The notes: generated by a model from the letters alone, not told the origin. A DNA stretch of 64,000 nt from an uncultured Blautia sp. (GCA_937900135.1 CALCDJ010000077.1:62001-126000), one strand, 5' to 3'. Positions 42,210 through 52,019 are shown, numbered from the stretch's first letter. Numbers and translations are program-made.

Positions 42210-42440
42210 ATGAAAAAAGCGTTAGGGATTTCCTGTGGGATTCTTGGGATACTTTTGATTGGGTTAGGGATGGTAATGAAACAAAAGGAAACTGCGGAGA
42301 TTTCCATCATAGGAGGGGCAGATGGCCCTACTTCCGTATTTATCGCCGGAAGACTAGGCGGAGACTTTTTCAATTTGTTGATTCTGATAGGGGTTGTTCT
42401 GGCGGCAGTGGTTGTGATTTTGTATTTGAAGAAACGCTAG
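42210..42440 (+). CDS. Small membrane protein with Na+-translocating decarboxylase beta-subunit signature
   Basis: A 76-residue protein: an N-terminal helix (about 5-22), the motif ISIIGGADGPTSVFIAG (about 32-48), and a C-terminal helix (about 53-72) ending KKR. The GGADGPTS segment is the signature of the beta subunit of sodium-pumping decarboxylases, where it lies at the Na+ site, but here the remaining helices of that large protein are absent. ATG 42210 follows GAGGTG; longer starts at 42177 and 42204 are less well placed. Automatic annotation would probably call it decarboxylase beta subunit, which the length does not support. Real function unknown. Confidence 0.65.
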   Translation: MKKALGISCGILGILLIGLGMVMKQKETAEISIIGGADGPTSVFIAGRLGGDFFNLLILIGVVLAAVVVILYLKKR

Positions 42441-42465
42441 TGTCCATGTACAGGGAGGGAAAGAT

Positions 42466-44559
42466 ATGAAAGAAAAAAAGACAAATTACAAAAAATGTAT
42501 GTTGTTGGTTATGCTGCTGATTTTTGTGTTAGTGCCGGTGACGGTTTTGGGGGCACAAACATACAAATTAAACGCAAAAGAAATGAAATTGAATGTGAGT
42601 TCTTTCACTTATACAGGAAAGGTACAAAGACCTTCTGTTAAGGTTTTTTACAATAAAAGAACCTTAAAGAAAAATAAGGATTATACCGTTCGATATTCTG
42701 GTAACTGCAAGGATGTGGGAACACATAAGGTTATTGTTACGGGAAAAGGGAAGTATAGAGGAGTTGTGGAAAAAGGCTTTAAGATAAATCCAATCCCAAC
42801 AAGTATAAGGTATATTTCTCCTTTGGAACAGGGAACAAAACTAAATGTAGTGTGGGCAAAAAAGAAGATGGCAACAAATGGTTATGTGCTGCAATATTCT
42901 ACTCGTAAACAAATGACTCGCGCACAGACAATCTATATAAGGGATCGTAATTCGATCAGTAAAACTTTAACAAAACTAAAACCAGGTACCACATACTATG
43001 TGCGAGTACGTACCAGTGCATTGGTAAAAGGAAAGAGATATTATTCAAAATGGTCTGGCGTAAAGTCCTGTAAAACATCTGGAGTTGAAAAACCAACACC
43101 GATCCCTGTTCCAGAGTTTTCTTTCGTCAGGGATAGTGTTGAGCTGGAAAAAGGAGAAGTAGGGAAGTATTTTGCATTACAAACCACCAATAAAGTAAAA
43201 AATATCAGTTTTTCCAATCCGGAAATTGTACATTTATATCACAAAGATTATCGCGATAAAAATTATATCAATTTTTATTGTGCCGAACCTGGAACGACAA
43301 CGATTACTCTTACAGACAATTATGGACAATCTATTAAAAAGACCATGCATATTACACAGAAACTTCAGCAAAAGGGTGTTGGAGAGGTAATGGTAACGTC
43401 TTTAGAACAGGATTTTACTCTTCCAAAGCCAGTCATGGAGGACATTGTATATCTGGATGCCTGTATTGGACTTGAGTTTCTGGGGACATTTTCCCCAGAT
43501 GATCCGTATGAGGGATTTGAGCTGCAGGTAAGTACAGATAAAAATTTCTTAGTGGGAGAATTGAAAGAGGATTATGTAAATGAACGCTTAGGTGATAAGT
43601 ATGGAAGCGCATACATCGGATTGGGTTATAAAGATGGTATTACTTATTACTACAGGGCTCGTGCATATAAAATCCGCGGTTCCGTAAAAGTAGTTGGAGC
43701 CTGGACAGATCCCGTACGGTTTGATATTGCTGCCGATAAGATTATTTCAGGAAAGCCCAAATATTCCTATGAATTTTATTTTCTGGATAAAGAGACAACG
43801 GAGATGTATACGGATTCGCCAAGAATATTTTATGTAAAGACAGATAATCCGGATCCCAATACCTTTATGATTTTGAAAAAAGGATTAAATTATGAATCCT
43901 GGGGAAACTGGAGAGATTTTTACGAAGGAATAGAATATCATCAGGAAACACAAAATAAAACAGAAGGAATGGAAGTAGATGGAGGATATGTTGGATGCTG
44001 GTGGTTTAAGGAAGCGGGAACAGCAGAAATAGAAATTCGTGAGGAGTCATTAGAAGGATATAAAATTGTAAAAACGTTTCCAATTAAAGTGAGAGATACG
44101 AAAGCAGAAAAAGAAGCCTGGATGAAAGAGGTAATTGCAAAGGCAACAACACCAGATATGGATCCTTTTGATAAGATATCAGCAATCTGTCATTATATTT
44201 TATATGATCTGAATTTTAAGTATCCTCCATGTACAGATGTCCCTCGTAAACGCTATGTAAGTCATCCTATGATGGAGAGTGATCCATTTTTTGTGAAAAA
44301 AAGATGGGATTCTTTTATTTCTCCAAGAGAAATCTGTGAATTTGCGAAAATGATAGGTGGTTTTGATGATATTCACAACTGTTATTACGATTACCCGGTG
44401 GGATCGCAAGGATGGGAAAGCTGGCATGCCATTGCTAAGCTGACAATTGGAGATGAGGTAAGGAGTTTCAGTGCCTGCCCGCTCTTTGAGACTGGTTTAG
44501 TGGATAAAATAGAAACGGTTGACTTTAATAAGACAGAGAAATTCAGAAAAATAGGTTAA
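42466..44559 (+). CDS. Secreted multidomain protein: Ig-like, FN3-like and transglutaminase-like regions
   Basis: A 697-residue exported protein with a signal peptide (about 1-30, ending VLGAQ). Residues 31-108 look like a bacterial Ig-like module (FTYTGKVQRPSVKVFYNKR, GTHKVIVTGKGKYRG), and 110-205 like FN3 (GYVLQYSTRKQ, LKPGTTYYVRVRT). Further beta-rich regions follow. The C-terminal part (about 545-697) resembles a transglutaminase-like fold: DKISAICHYILYDL, SPREICEFAKMIGG with a candidate Cys, and ESWHAIAKLTIG with a candidate His, but no clear third Asp. No cell-wall anchor is seen. It is visibly richer in A and T than the flanking genes. Adhesion or host-surface contact is possible. Confidence 0.65.
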   Translation: MKEKKTNYKKCMLLVMLLIFVLVPVTVLGAQTYKLNAKEMKLNVSSFTYTGKVQRPSVKVFYNKRTLKKNKDYTVRYSGNCKDVGTHKVIVTGKGKYRGVVEKGFKINPIPTSIRYISPLEQGTKLNVVWAKKKMATNGYVLQYSTRKQMTRAQTIYIRDRNSISKTLTKLKPGTTYYVRVRTSALVKGKRYYSKWSGVKSCKTSGVEKPTPIPVPEFSFVRDSVELEKGEVGKYFALQTTNKVKNISFSNPEIVHLYHKDYRDKNYINFYCAEPGTTTITLTDNYGQSIKKTMHITQKLQQKGVGEVMVTSLEQDFTLPKPVMEDIVYLDACIGLEFLGTFSPDDPYEGFELQVSTDKNFLVGELKEDYVNERLGDKYGSAYIGLGYKDGITYYYRARAYKIRGSVKVVGAWTDPVRFDIAADKIISGKPKYSYEFYFLDKETTEMYTDSPRIFYVKTDNPDPNTFMILKKGLNYESWGNWRDFYEGIEYHQETQNKTEGMEVDGGYVGCWWFKEAGTAEIEIREESLEGYKIVKTFPIKVRDTKAEKEAWMKEVIAKATTPDMDPFDKISAICHYILYDLNFKYPPCTDVPRKRYVSHPMMESDPFFVKKRWDSFISPREICEFAKMIGGFDDIHNCYYDYPVGSQGWESWHAIAKLTIGDEVRSFSACPLFETGLVDKIETVDFNKTEKFRKIG

Positions 44560-44658
44560 TAAAATTGAGTCTTTTCTTTTCCTGAAATACTGGTAAAATA
44601 GAAGCTATGACAGGTGTCAAAAAATACAGGCAAAAGCCGAAGAGAGGAGACTTACATT

Positions 44659-46146
44659 ATGGCTTGTACCACCATATTGATCGGAAAAAAAGCGAGCTAT
44701 GACGGTTCTACCATCGTGGCAAGAAACGAAGATTCTGCATCAGGAGAATTTAATCCTAAGAGATTTGCAGTGATGAAACCAGAGGATCAGCCAAGGCTTT
44801 ATAAATCTGTGCTTTCCCACGTGGAGATTCCTCTTCCGGAGAATCCCATGCAGTATACTTATATGCCAAACAGCGATACCGCAGAGGGAATCTGGGGGAC
44901 TTATGGCATAAACGAAAAAAACATATCCATGACAGCTACAGAAACCATTACTTCCAATGAGCGGGTACAGGGAGCAGACCCGCTGGTAGTATGCAAGAAG
45001 GGAGCAGACGGTACCATAGAAACTCCAGGAGGGATTGGAGAGGAAGATATGGTAACCCTGACCTTAGCTTATATTAACTCTGCCAGGGAAGGGGTCCTTC
45101 GCCTGGGCAGCCTTTTGGAAACCTATGGAACCTATGAGATGAACGGCATTGCTTTTCAGGATGAAGAGGAAATCTGGTGGCTGGAGACCATTGGCGGTCA
45201 TAACTGGATGGCAAAGCGGGTACCGGATGACCGGTATGTGGTGATGCCGAACCAGCTGGGAATTGATTCCTTTGATTTTGAAGACGCTTATGGAGAGAAG
45301 AAGGAACATCTCTGTTCTCCTGGTCTGAAGGATCTGGTAGAAACCTATCATCTGGATCTTCGTATGGAAGAAGAGGAGGTATTTAACCCAAGAATCGCCT
45401 TTGGCTCCCATGACGATGCAGACCATGTTTATAATACACCTCGCGCCTGGGTGATGCTGCGCTATCTGAATCCTCACACCTTTGTATGGGATGGACCGGA
45501 GGCAGATTTCTGCCCGGAGGATGACGATCTTCCATGGTCTATGGTTCCGGAGAAAAAGATTACGCCTGAGGATGTGAAGTGGGTGCTTTCCAACCATTAT
45601 CAGGGAACTCCTTATGATGTCTACGGAAGACGTGACCAGGGAGGACAGGCAGGAAAATACCGCCCCATAGGAATCAACCGGAATAATGTACTGGGGATGG
45701 TGCAGATCCGTCCTTATATGCCGGATGCCCTGAAGGGAATCCAGTGGATGGCTCTGGGTTCCAATGTATTTAATGCCATGGTTCCTTTTTATACCAGAGT
45801 GGATCAGACGCCAGCATATCTTCAGGAGGCATGTGTGAAACCAACCACGGAACATTTTTACTGGATCAACCGGATCATTGGCGCGCTGGCAGACGCCCAT
45901 TTCCATGAAAATGCTTCCCATATTGAGCGATACCAGATTCGGGTCAATCGAAAGGTATATGAAATGATCCATGGGTTTGACCGGGCTTATCAGGAGCAGA
46001 AACCCCAGGATGAAAAGGCATTCTTTGAGGCAGCCAATCAACAGATTTCCGATTATGTGGAGGAAGAGACCAGAAACCTTCTGGATCAGGTTCTGTTTAC
46101 TTCCAGCTGTCTGATGAAAAATGGATTTTCCAGAAGCGATGCCTGA
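44659..46146 (+). CDS. C69-family dipeptidase (N-terminal nucleophile hydrolase)
   Basis: A 495-residue peptidase of the PepD/C69 group. The N-terminus MACTTILIGKKASYDGSTIV places Cys3 as the likely catalytic nucleophile after processing. ARNEDSASGEFNPKRF, EGIWGTYGINEKNISMTATETI and the WWLETIGGHNWMAKRVPDD segment are typical. It probably trims dipeptides from protein breakdown. ATG 44659 follows GAGAGGAGA; a longer frame from 44614 is rejected because it buries the nucleophile. An extended -10 (TGGTAAAAT, 44591-44599) lies upstream. The esterase gene follows 40 bases later. Confidence 0.9.
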   Translation: MACTTILIGKKASYDGSTIVARNEDSASGEFNPKRFAVMKPEDQPRLYKSVLSHVEIPLPENPMQYTYMPNSDTAEGIWGTYGINEKNISMTATETITSNERVQGADPLVVCKKGADGTIETPGGIGEEDMVTLTLAYINSAREGVLRLGSLLETYGTYEMNGIAFQDEEEIWWLETIGGHNWMAKRVPDDRYVVMPNQLGIDSFDFEDAYGEKKEHLCSPGLKDLVETYHLDLRMEEEEVFNPRIAFGSHDDADHVYNTPRAWVMLRYLNPHTFVWDGPEADFCPEDDDLPWSMVPEKKITPEDVKWVLSNHYQGTPYDVYGRRDQGGQAGKYRPIGINRNNVLGMVQIRPYMPDALKGIQWMALGSNVFNAMVPFYTRVDQTPAYLQEACVKPTTEHFYWINRIIGALADAHFHENASHIERYQIRVNRKVYEMIHGFDRAYQEQKPQDEKAFFEAANQQISDYVEEETRNLLDQVLFTSSCLMKNGFSRSDA

Positions 46147-46185
46147 ATAGAGAATGAATCATAAGAGAAAAGAGGAAAAGAAAGA

Positions 46186-47070
46186 ATGTCTGAATTAAGT
46201 GAAAAGCTCAGAGCGGAATTTAAGAAATCAGATGATGTCCGGGATGCGCTGATGTCTACACCAGAAGATGTGGACCGCTGGGATAACATTGTGTATGGAC
46301 ATACAGACCGGGAATGGCAGAGACTGGATGTTTATCGTCCCAAACAGGCCAAGGGAGAGGATCTTCCTGTGATCTTCAGTGTACATGGAGGCGGCTGGAT
46401 GTACGGGGATAAGGAACGCTACCAGTATTACTGCATGAGTCTTGCCCAGAGAGGTTTTGCAGTGGTGAACTTCAGCTACCGTCTGGCTCCGGAAAACAAG
46501 TTTCCGGCACAGCTTGAGGATCTGAACCTTGTGTGCAAATGGATTATGAAACGGGCAGGGAGATTCCATTTTGATACGGAACGTATTTTTGCAGTGGGAG
46601 ATTCTGCCGGAGCACAGCTTCTTGGACTTTATGCCGGAATCTGTACCAATCCGGAGTTTGCGAAGAAGTTTGATCTCCAGGTTCCAGAGGGATTTGCCAT
46701 TACCGCTATGGCTTTAAACTGTGGGGTGTATGAGATTGCACCGAAACAGGGAGATCTCACCTCCCAGATTATGGAGGAACTCCTTCCGGAACATGGAACC
46801 GAGGAAGAGTTGGAGAAGATGAACGTACTTGCCGGAATTACCGATGAATATCCCCCGGTATTCTGCATGAGCGCGGTGGCAGATTTTCTGAAAGACCAGG
46901 CTATGCTTTTATCAGCGAAACTGATCGAGCAGAATGTTCCTTTTGTCCTTCGAATTTTTGGAGACAAGGTAAATCAGCTGGGTCATGTTTTTCACTGTGA
47001 CATCAAGACCATAGACGCAGCCCAGTGTAACGATGCAGAGTGCGATTTCTTTCGGGAATTTTGTTTCTAG
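46186..47070 (+). CDS. Alpha/beta hydrolase (hormone-sensitive lipase-like esterase)
   Basis: A 294-residue cytoplasmic esterase. The oxyanion motif HGGGWMYGD lies near residues 67-75, SYRLAPENKFPAQLED follows, and the nucleophile is Ser in GDSAGAQ near residue 140. An Asp in the SAVADFLKDQ region and a His in LGHVFHCD are candidates for the rest of the triad. An AAGAAAGA-rich leader precedes ATG 46186. A strong terminator follows, so it probably shares a transcript with the C69 dipeptidase. Natural substrate unknown. Confidence 0.88.
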   Translation: MSELSEKLRAEFKKSDDVRDALMSTPEDVDRWDNIVYGHTDREWQRLDVYRPKQAKGEDLPVIFSVHGGGWMYGDKERYQYYCMSLAQRGFAVVNFSYRLAPENKFPAQLEDLNLVCKWIMKRAGRFHFDTERIFAVGDSAGAQLLGLYAGICTNPEFAKKFDLQVPEGFAITAMALNCGVYEIAPKQGDLTSQIMEELLPEHGTEEELEKMNVLAGITDEYPPVFCMSAVADFLKDQAMLLSAKLIEQNVPFVLRIFGDKVNQLGHVFHCDIKTIDAAQCNDAECDFFREFCF

Positions 47071-47084
47071 ATAACCAGATCAAT

Positions 47085-47129
47085 GCAGACCATGCAGAGT
47101 CCAACATACGCTGTATGGTCTGCTTTTTT
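47085..47129 (+). terminator. Terminator after the esterase gene
   Basis: GCAGACCAT (47085-47093) pairs with ATGGTCTGC (47115-47123); the stem extends through GCAG/CTGT with one G-T pair and is followed by six T residues. Confidence 0.88.
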
Positions 47130-47152
47130 CAATTGGACAGAAAGGAGAAACT

Positions 47153-48298
47153 TTGAAATTTATACATATATCAGATCTCCACATTGGAAAACGGGTCAAC
47201 GATTTTTCTATGGTAGAGGATCAGAAATATATTCTGAATGAAATTCTGGATGTGATTCAAAGGGAACAGCCAGATGGAATTCTTATGGCTGGAGACCTTT
47301 ATGATAAACCGGTGCCTCCGGCAGAGGCGGTTTCCTTATTGGATGAGTTTTTTACCAGGCTGGCTGATCTGGAGATATCTGTGTTTGCAGTCAGCGGGAA
47401 CCATGACAGCGCAGAACGGATCGCCTTTGGTTCCAGGCTGATGAACAGCAGAGGGGTTTATGTATCGCCGGTTTACAACGGAACCATAGAAAAAATCTCC
47501 ATGGAAGATTCCCATGGCCAGGTTTGGGTGTATCTTATGCCGTTTCTGCGTCCGGCGGCTGTGCGTCGCTTTTTTCCAGAGGAGGAAATCCATACCTATC
47601 AACAGGCGGTGGAAACCGCAATCTCCCATCTTTCCATTGACCGGACAAAACGGAACGTTCTGGTGGCCCATCAGTTTGTCACAGGCGCATCACGGTGTGA
47701 ATCCGAGGAAATCAGCGTAGGGGGAATGGATCAGGTGGACAGCAGCGTTTTTGAAGCCTTTGATTATGTTGCTCTGGGGCACCTGCACAGCCCTCAGCAC
47801 GTGAGACGAAAAGAGATCCGTTACTGTGGAACGCCTCTGAAATATTCTTTTTCTGAGGCAGAACAGGAAAAATCCCTTACCGTTGTGGAACTGAAGGAAA
47901 AGGGAGAAGTTGAGCTTCGGACCATTCCCCTAAAGCCTTTGCGGGATATGCGTAAGGTGAAGGGAACCTATCTTCAGGTAACGGACCGTTCCTTTTATCA
48001 GAATACCAATACGGAAGATTACCTGAAGATCACTCTTACGGATGAAGAGGATATTCCAGATGGCATGCAGAAGCTTCGGATCATTTATCCGAATCTGATG
48101 CGTCTGGAGTATGACAACCGGCGTACCAGGGAGCAGCAGAATGTGGAAGGCGCCAGGGCTGTGGAGGAAAAAACCAGCCTGGAGCTGTTTGAAGAGTTTT
48201 ATTTTCTGCAGAATAACCAGGAAATGAGCAGTCAGCAGCGTACCTGGGTAAAACATTTGATGGAAGAACTTCAGGAAAAGGAAGGGAGGAAACCATGA
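47153..48298 (+). CDS. sbcD: Exonuclease subunit SbcD (Mre11 family)
   Basis: A 381-residue metallo-phosphoesterase nuclease that with SbcC cuts DNA hairpins and trims double-strand ends. Phosphoesterase motifs are HISDLHIGKRV (residues 4-14), LMAGDLYDKP, VSGNHDSAERI, VAHQFV and ALGHLHSPQHV. The start is TTG 47153: it has AAGGAG upstream and begins MKFIHISDLH exactly as the family does. The stop overlaps the sbcC start by four bases, giving a tightly coupled pair. Confidence 0.95.
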   Translation: MKFIHISDLHIGKRVNDFSMVEDQKYILNEILDVIQREQPDGILMAGDLYDKPVPPAEAVSLLDEFFTRLADLEISVFAVSGNHDSAERIAFGSRLMNSRGVYVSPVYNGTIEKISMEDSHGQVWVYLMPFLRPAAVRRFFPEEEIHTYQQAVETAISHLSIDRTKRNVLVAHQFVTGASRCESEEISVGGMDQVDSSVFEAFDYVALGHLHSPQHVRRKEIRYCGTPLKYSFSEAEQEKSLTVVELKEKGEVELRTIPLKPLRDMRKVKGTYLQVTDRSFYQNTNTEDYLKITLTDEEDIPDGMQKLRIIYPNLMRLEYDNRRTREQQNVEGARAVEEKTSLELFEEFYFLQNNQEMSSQQRTWVKHLMEELQEKEGRKP

Positions 48299-51200
48299 GA
48301 CCGGAAAAACTGACCATCTGTGCCTTTGGTCCTTACGCGCAGAAAACAGAAATAGATTTCAGGAAACTGGGAGATCATGGCGTGTATCTCATTACCGGAG
48401 ATACCGGAGCCGGAAAAACCACCCTGTTTGACGCCATCACCTTTGCCCTTTATGGAGAGTCCAGCGGTTCTGTGCGGGAGTCTGGAATGCTCCGGAGCAA
48501 ATATGCGAAAGCGGACGCGCCAACGTATGTGGAACTGGTATTTTCTTATGGAGGAAAAACCTACCAGGTGAGAAGAAGCCCGGAATATCTTCGCCCTAAG
48601 GAGAGGGGAACGGGTTTTACCCTGAAAAAAGCAGAGGCGGAACTCCTTTATCCAGATGACCGGCAGCCAGTGACAAAAACAAGAGAGGTTACCAGGGCAG
48701 TGACGGAATTAATGGGAATGGACTATCGCCAGTTTACCCAGATTGCCATGATTGCCCAGGGAGATTTTCAAAAACTACTCTTTGCCGGTACCCAGGAACG
48801 GGGAGAAATTTTTCGCCAGATTTTTCATACGGATTTTTATCAGGAGGTTCAGCGTCAGTTAAGGGAACAGGTAAAAAGCTGTTGGAAAACCTATGATGAA
48901 CTTCGGAGAAGCATTGTGCAGTACCTCAATGGAATTCAGTGTGAACCAGAGGAAGCGCAGTATCTGCCTTTGCAGGAAATGAAACAAGAAGGTTTTGAAG
49001 GAAGGCTGGAAGAAAGCCTGGAGCTTTTGGAAAGTCTTGTCCGAAAACAGTGGGAGCAGCTGAAGGAACGAAAAAAACAGGTTCTTGCAGAAGAACGTGT
49101 GGTTCAGGAAACAGACCAGGCGTTGGGACAGGCCAGACAGCAGAAGGCTCTTAGGGAGCAGCTTCTGAAAGAACAGGAAGCCTGGAACCGCCTTTTGCCG
49201 GAATGGGAGAGACAGGAAGCTCTCTGGAAGCAGCTTCAGGAGGAAGAAGGAGAACAGGAACATCGAAGAGAACAGATCCGGGAGGGAGAAGCGCGGCTGA
49301 AATGGTGGGAAAGTCTGGAAGAAACCCAAAAGGCGCTTCAGAAAAAGCAGGAAGAAATCCAGGAGGTGAAACAGAGAAGGATTCTTCAGAAGGAGGAACA
49401 AAGGCTTCTGGAGGAAAAGGAAAGGAAAGGGAAGGCTTCCCTGCAGAAACAGCAGGATGAGGGGGAACAAAAAGCGCTTCTGGAGCATCAGTGTCTTCAT
49501 CTGAGAGAACAGATCACGCATCTTCTGGAACTGAACGAAAAAGAGGAGACCATTGGTAAAGAACTGGAGCTGGCAAAGAAGGAGCTGGAAGAAAAAACAA
49601 AAGAGGCAGAACGCCTTGCCGGAGAACGGGATACGTTGTTGAAAGCCCGGGAGGGAATGAAACAGGCCCGGGAAGAGGAAGCAAGAGCCGCAGAGCGAAG
49701 GGAGCAGGCAGCCAGAGAGCAGAAGGAATCAGAACTTCAGATACAGGCCATTCTTTCGGACATCCGTACCCGGGAAGGGCTTCTCCTGGGGCAACAGAAG
49801 GCAGCTCTTGTTTATGAAGAGAAGCAATTGGAAGCAGTCAGGGAAATCCTGAGGCAAATCACAGCGCTGGAAGAAACGCAGAAATCGAAACAACAGGTGT
49901 TTTTGCAGGCGACAGAGGAAAAATGCAAGGTTCGTCAGGTGTATCAGGAGATGGAACAGCATTTTCTGGATGAACAGGCAGGAATGCTGGCGCAGCGTCT
50001 GGAAGAAGGGCAGCCCTGCCCTGTGTGCGGTTCCTGTCATCATCCGAAAAAAGCCGGACTTTCCGGAAAGGTTCCTGACCGGGAAACGCTGGAAAAGAAA
50101 AAAGAAGCGCTTTCTAAAGCAGAGGAAAAAGAACAGCTTTTATCCAGTGAGCTTTTCCAACTGAAAAATCAGGTGGAGGGAAAGTGGGAGGCATTTTTAA
50201 AGGCAGCCGGGGAGTGTTCCATGGAGGAACTCTGGAAACCTACGGAGGAAACCTTCAGAGCGGAAGCAGAAAGCGTCCTGGAGGAAGCCTTTCGGCTTCT
50301 GGAAAAGAAGAACATACACTGGAAAAGCCTTTTTCAGACATGGGAGGAGCAAGAAGGAGAATGTGAAGGAAAGGGCCTGCCCTGGAAAATGAATTTTGAT
50401 CTTAAGGAAGGAAAAGAGGTCCTTCGTCAGATGGAGCAGCAGCTGGCTGCAACAGAGAGCCGACAGAGAGAACGGGAGGATCAGCAGAAGCGGCTGACGC
50501 GTCAATTACTTTTCCGGGAAGGCATTTTCTGTAAAGAGGAGCTTCAGAACTGGTTAAGCCAGGAGACAGAGATGGCTGACCTCTCTCTTTTTGATGAGGT
50601 ACAGGCTCTTTTTGCAGAAGAAAAACAGCGGACGGAGAGACAATGGAGAGAGGCTGTCCAAAAGTCCAGACAGCTGGCAGAAAACGAGGCCCAGGAAAAA
50701 CAGCTTACAGAGCAGATGGAAAAGCTGGAAAGGGCAACCAGAGAGATTCAGAACCGGTGTGGCATTCTGGGAGGAAGAAATCAGGAAACCAGAGAAAAGC
50801 AAAAGGAATTTCTGGAAAAGCTGCATCGTCCTACCGTTCTGGAGGCAGCTGCATATCTGGAGCAGGAACTGGCAGAAAGAGAGGGGCAGCTTTTCAAGGT
50901 AAAAGAAGCGATCCAGCAAAGAAAAACTCTGGAAAAGGAGCGGCAGGAACTGGAGCAGCGTCAGGAACTTTTGCACCAGCAGATACTTCTCACTGAAAAA
51001 CAGCTTTCCAGCTTTGAGGGAGAACAAGAGTCACTGAGACAACAGGAAACAAACTGGAAGCAGCGTTTGGAGGGAAAGAAAAAAGAAGAACTTCTCTTTC
51101 TGTTTAACCAGCAGAAAAAACAGTTCGCAGACTGGGAAGAAAAGAAGATGCAGGCGCAAAAACAATATCAGGAGGCTTTGACAGACCGGGAATCCCGGGG

Positions 51201-51972
51201 ATCGGTTATTTCTGCTTTGAAGGAGCAGCTGACAGACCAGGAACCAGGGGAAGAAATTCTTTTGAAACAGAAGGAAGCCCTCAGTCAGAAAATCCTGGAA
51301 TTACGGGAACAGGGAAATGCGCTGTATGCTTCTTATCAGAACAACTACAGTATTTTTCAGTCAGTGGCAAAAAGCAAGGATGATATGGTCGCTGTGGAGA
51401 AAGAATATATATGGATGCGGAACCTTTCTGACACAGCCAATGGAACGTTGAATGGAAAACGGAAAATTGAACTGGAAACCTATGTGCAGATGGCTTATTT
51501 TGACCGAATCCTAAGAAGAGCCAACTTACGTCTTCTGACCATGAGCAGCGGGCAGTATGAGCTGAAGCGGAAAGAGGATGGGGAAAGCAAAAAAGAGAAG
51601 GCCGGTCTGGATTTAAATGTAATCGATCACTACAACGGAAGCGAACGAAGTGTCCGCACCCTTTCCGGCGGAGAATCCTTCCAGGCCTCTCTCTCCCTTG
51701 CCCTGGGCCTTTCTGATGAAATTCAGTCTCTTTCCGGCGGTATCCGGCTGGATGCCATGTTTGTGGACGAAGGCTTTGGTTCTCTGGATGAAGAGGCATT
51801 GGATCAGGCAATGAAAGCCCTGGATGGTCTTACGGAAGGCAGGCGTATGGTGGGGATCATTTCCCATGTTTCTGAATTGAAGGAACGCATTGACAAAAAA
51901 ATCATGGTTACAAAAAACCGCGGACAGGAAGGAATCGGCAGCAAAGTGGAGATAACAGGAAATATTTTTTGA
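48295..51972 (+). CDS. sbcC: Exonuclease subunit SbcC (Rad50 family)
   Basis: A 1225-residue SMC-like ATPase. Walker A is GDTGAGKTTLFDAITFALYG (about residues 33-52). Long heptad-rich coiled-coil arms flank the zinc hook CPVCGSC near residue 573. The signature LSGGESFQASLSLALGLSD and Walker B MFVDEGFGSLDEEAL are near 1120-1165. It drives ATP-dependent opening of DNA ends for SbcD. Coiled-coil arms are Glu, Gln and Lys-rich, and produce several long spurious antisense frames. Length is somewhat above many Firmicute SbcC proteins but normal in structure. Confidence 0.96.
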   Translation: MRPEKLTICAFGPYAQKTEIDFRKLGDHGVYLITGDTGAGKTTLFDAITFALYGESSGSVRESGMLRSKYAKADAPTYVELVFSYGGKTYQVRRSPEYLRPKERGTGFTLKKAEAELLYPDDRQPVTKTREVTRAVTELMGMDYRQFTQIAMIAQGDFQKLLFAGTQERGEIFRQIFHTDFYQEVQRQLREQVKSCWKTYDELRRSIVQYLNGIQCEPEEAQYLPLQEMKQEGFEGRLEESLELLESLVRKQWEQLKERKKQVLAEERVVQETDQALGQARQQKALREQLLKEQEAWNRLLPEWERQEALWKQLQEEEGEQEHRREQIREGEARLKWWESLEETQKALQKKQEEIQEVKQRRILQKEEQRLLEEKERKGKASLQKQQDEGEQKALLEHQCLHLREQITHLLELNEKEETIGKELELAKKELEEKTKEAERLAGERDTLLKAREGMKQAREEEARAAERREQAAREQKESELQIQAILSDIRTREGLLLGQQKAALVYEEKQLEAVREILRQITALEETQKSKQQVFLQATEEKCKVRQVYQEMEQHFLDEQAGMLAQRLEEGQPCPVCGSCHHPKKAGLSGKVPDRETLEKKKEALSKAEEKEQLLSSELFQLKNQVEGKWEAFLKAAGECSMEELWKPTEETFRAEAESVLEEAFRLLEKKNIHWKSLFQTWEEQEGECEGKGLPWKMNFDLKEGKEVLRQMEQQLAATESRQREREDQQKRLTRQLLFREGIFCKEELQNWLSQETEMADLSLFDEVQALFAEEKQRTERQWREAVQKSRQLAENEAQEKQLTEQMEKLERATREIQNRCGILGGRNQETREKQKEFLEKLHRPTVLEAAAYLEQELAEREGQLFKVKEAIQQRKTLEKERQELEQRQELLHQQILLTEKQLSSFEGEQESLRQQETNWKQRLEGKKKEELLFLFNQQKKQFADWEEKKMQAQKQYQEALTDRESRGSVISALKEQLTDQEPGEEILLKQKEALSQKILELREQGNALYASYQNNYSIFQSVAKSKDDMVAVEKEYIWMRNLSDTANGTLNGKRKIELETYVQMAYFDRILRRANLRLLTMSSGQYELKRKEDGESKKEKAGLDLNVIDHYNGSERSVRTLSGGESFQASLSLALGLSDEIQSLSGGIRLDAMFVDEGFGSLDEEALDQAMKALDGLTEGRRMVGIISHVSELKERIDKKIMVTKNRGQEGIGSKVEITGNIF

Positions 51973-51990
51973 CAGTTTTCCCCAGCTTCC

Positions 51991-52019
51991 TTGCGGCTTT
52001 GGGTATCCTGTGATAAGAT
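51991..52019 (+). promoter_or_regulatory. Promoter of the acyltransferase-kinase fusion gene
   Basis: TTGCGG (51991-51996) and TAAGAT (52014-52019) are separated by 17 bases, 37 bases before ATG 52057. A TTGACA at 51969 has no -10 at suitable spacing. Confidence 0.55.

Noticed and set aside
42210..42440. Full sodium-translocating decarboxylase beta subunit
   Set aside because: Only the GGADGPTS segment and two helices are present in 76 residues; the large membrane body is absent.
51969..51974. TTGACA as -35 of the acyltransferase-kinase gene
   Set aside because: No -10 element occurs 16-18 bases downstream; the pair at 51991/52014 fits better.
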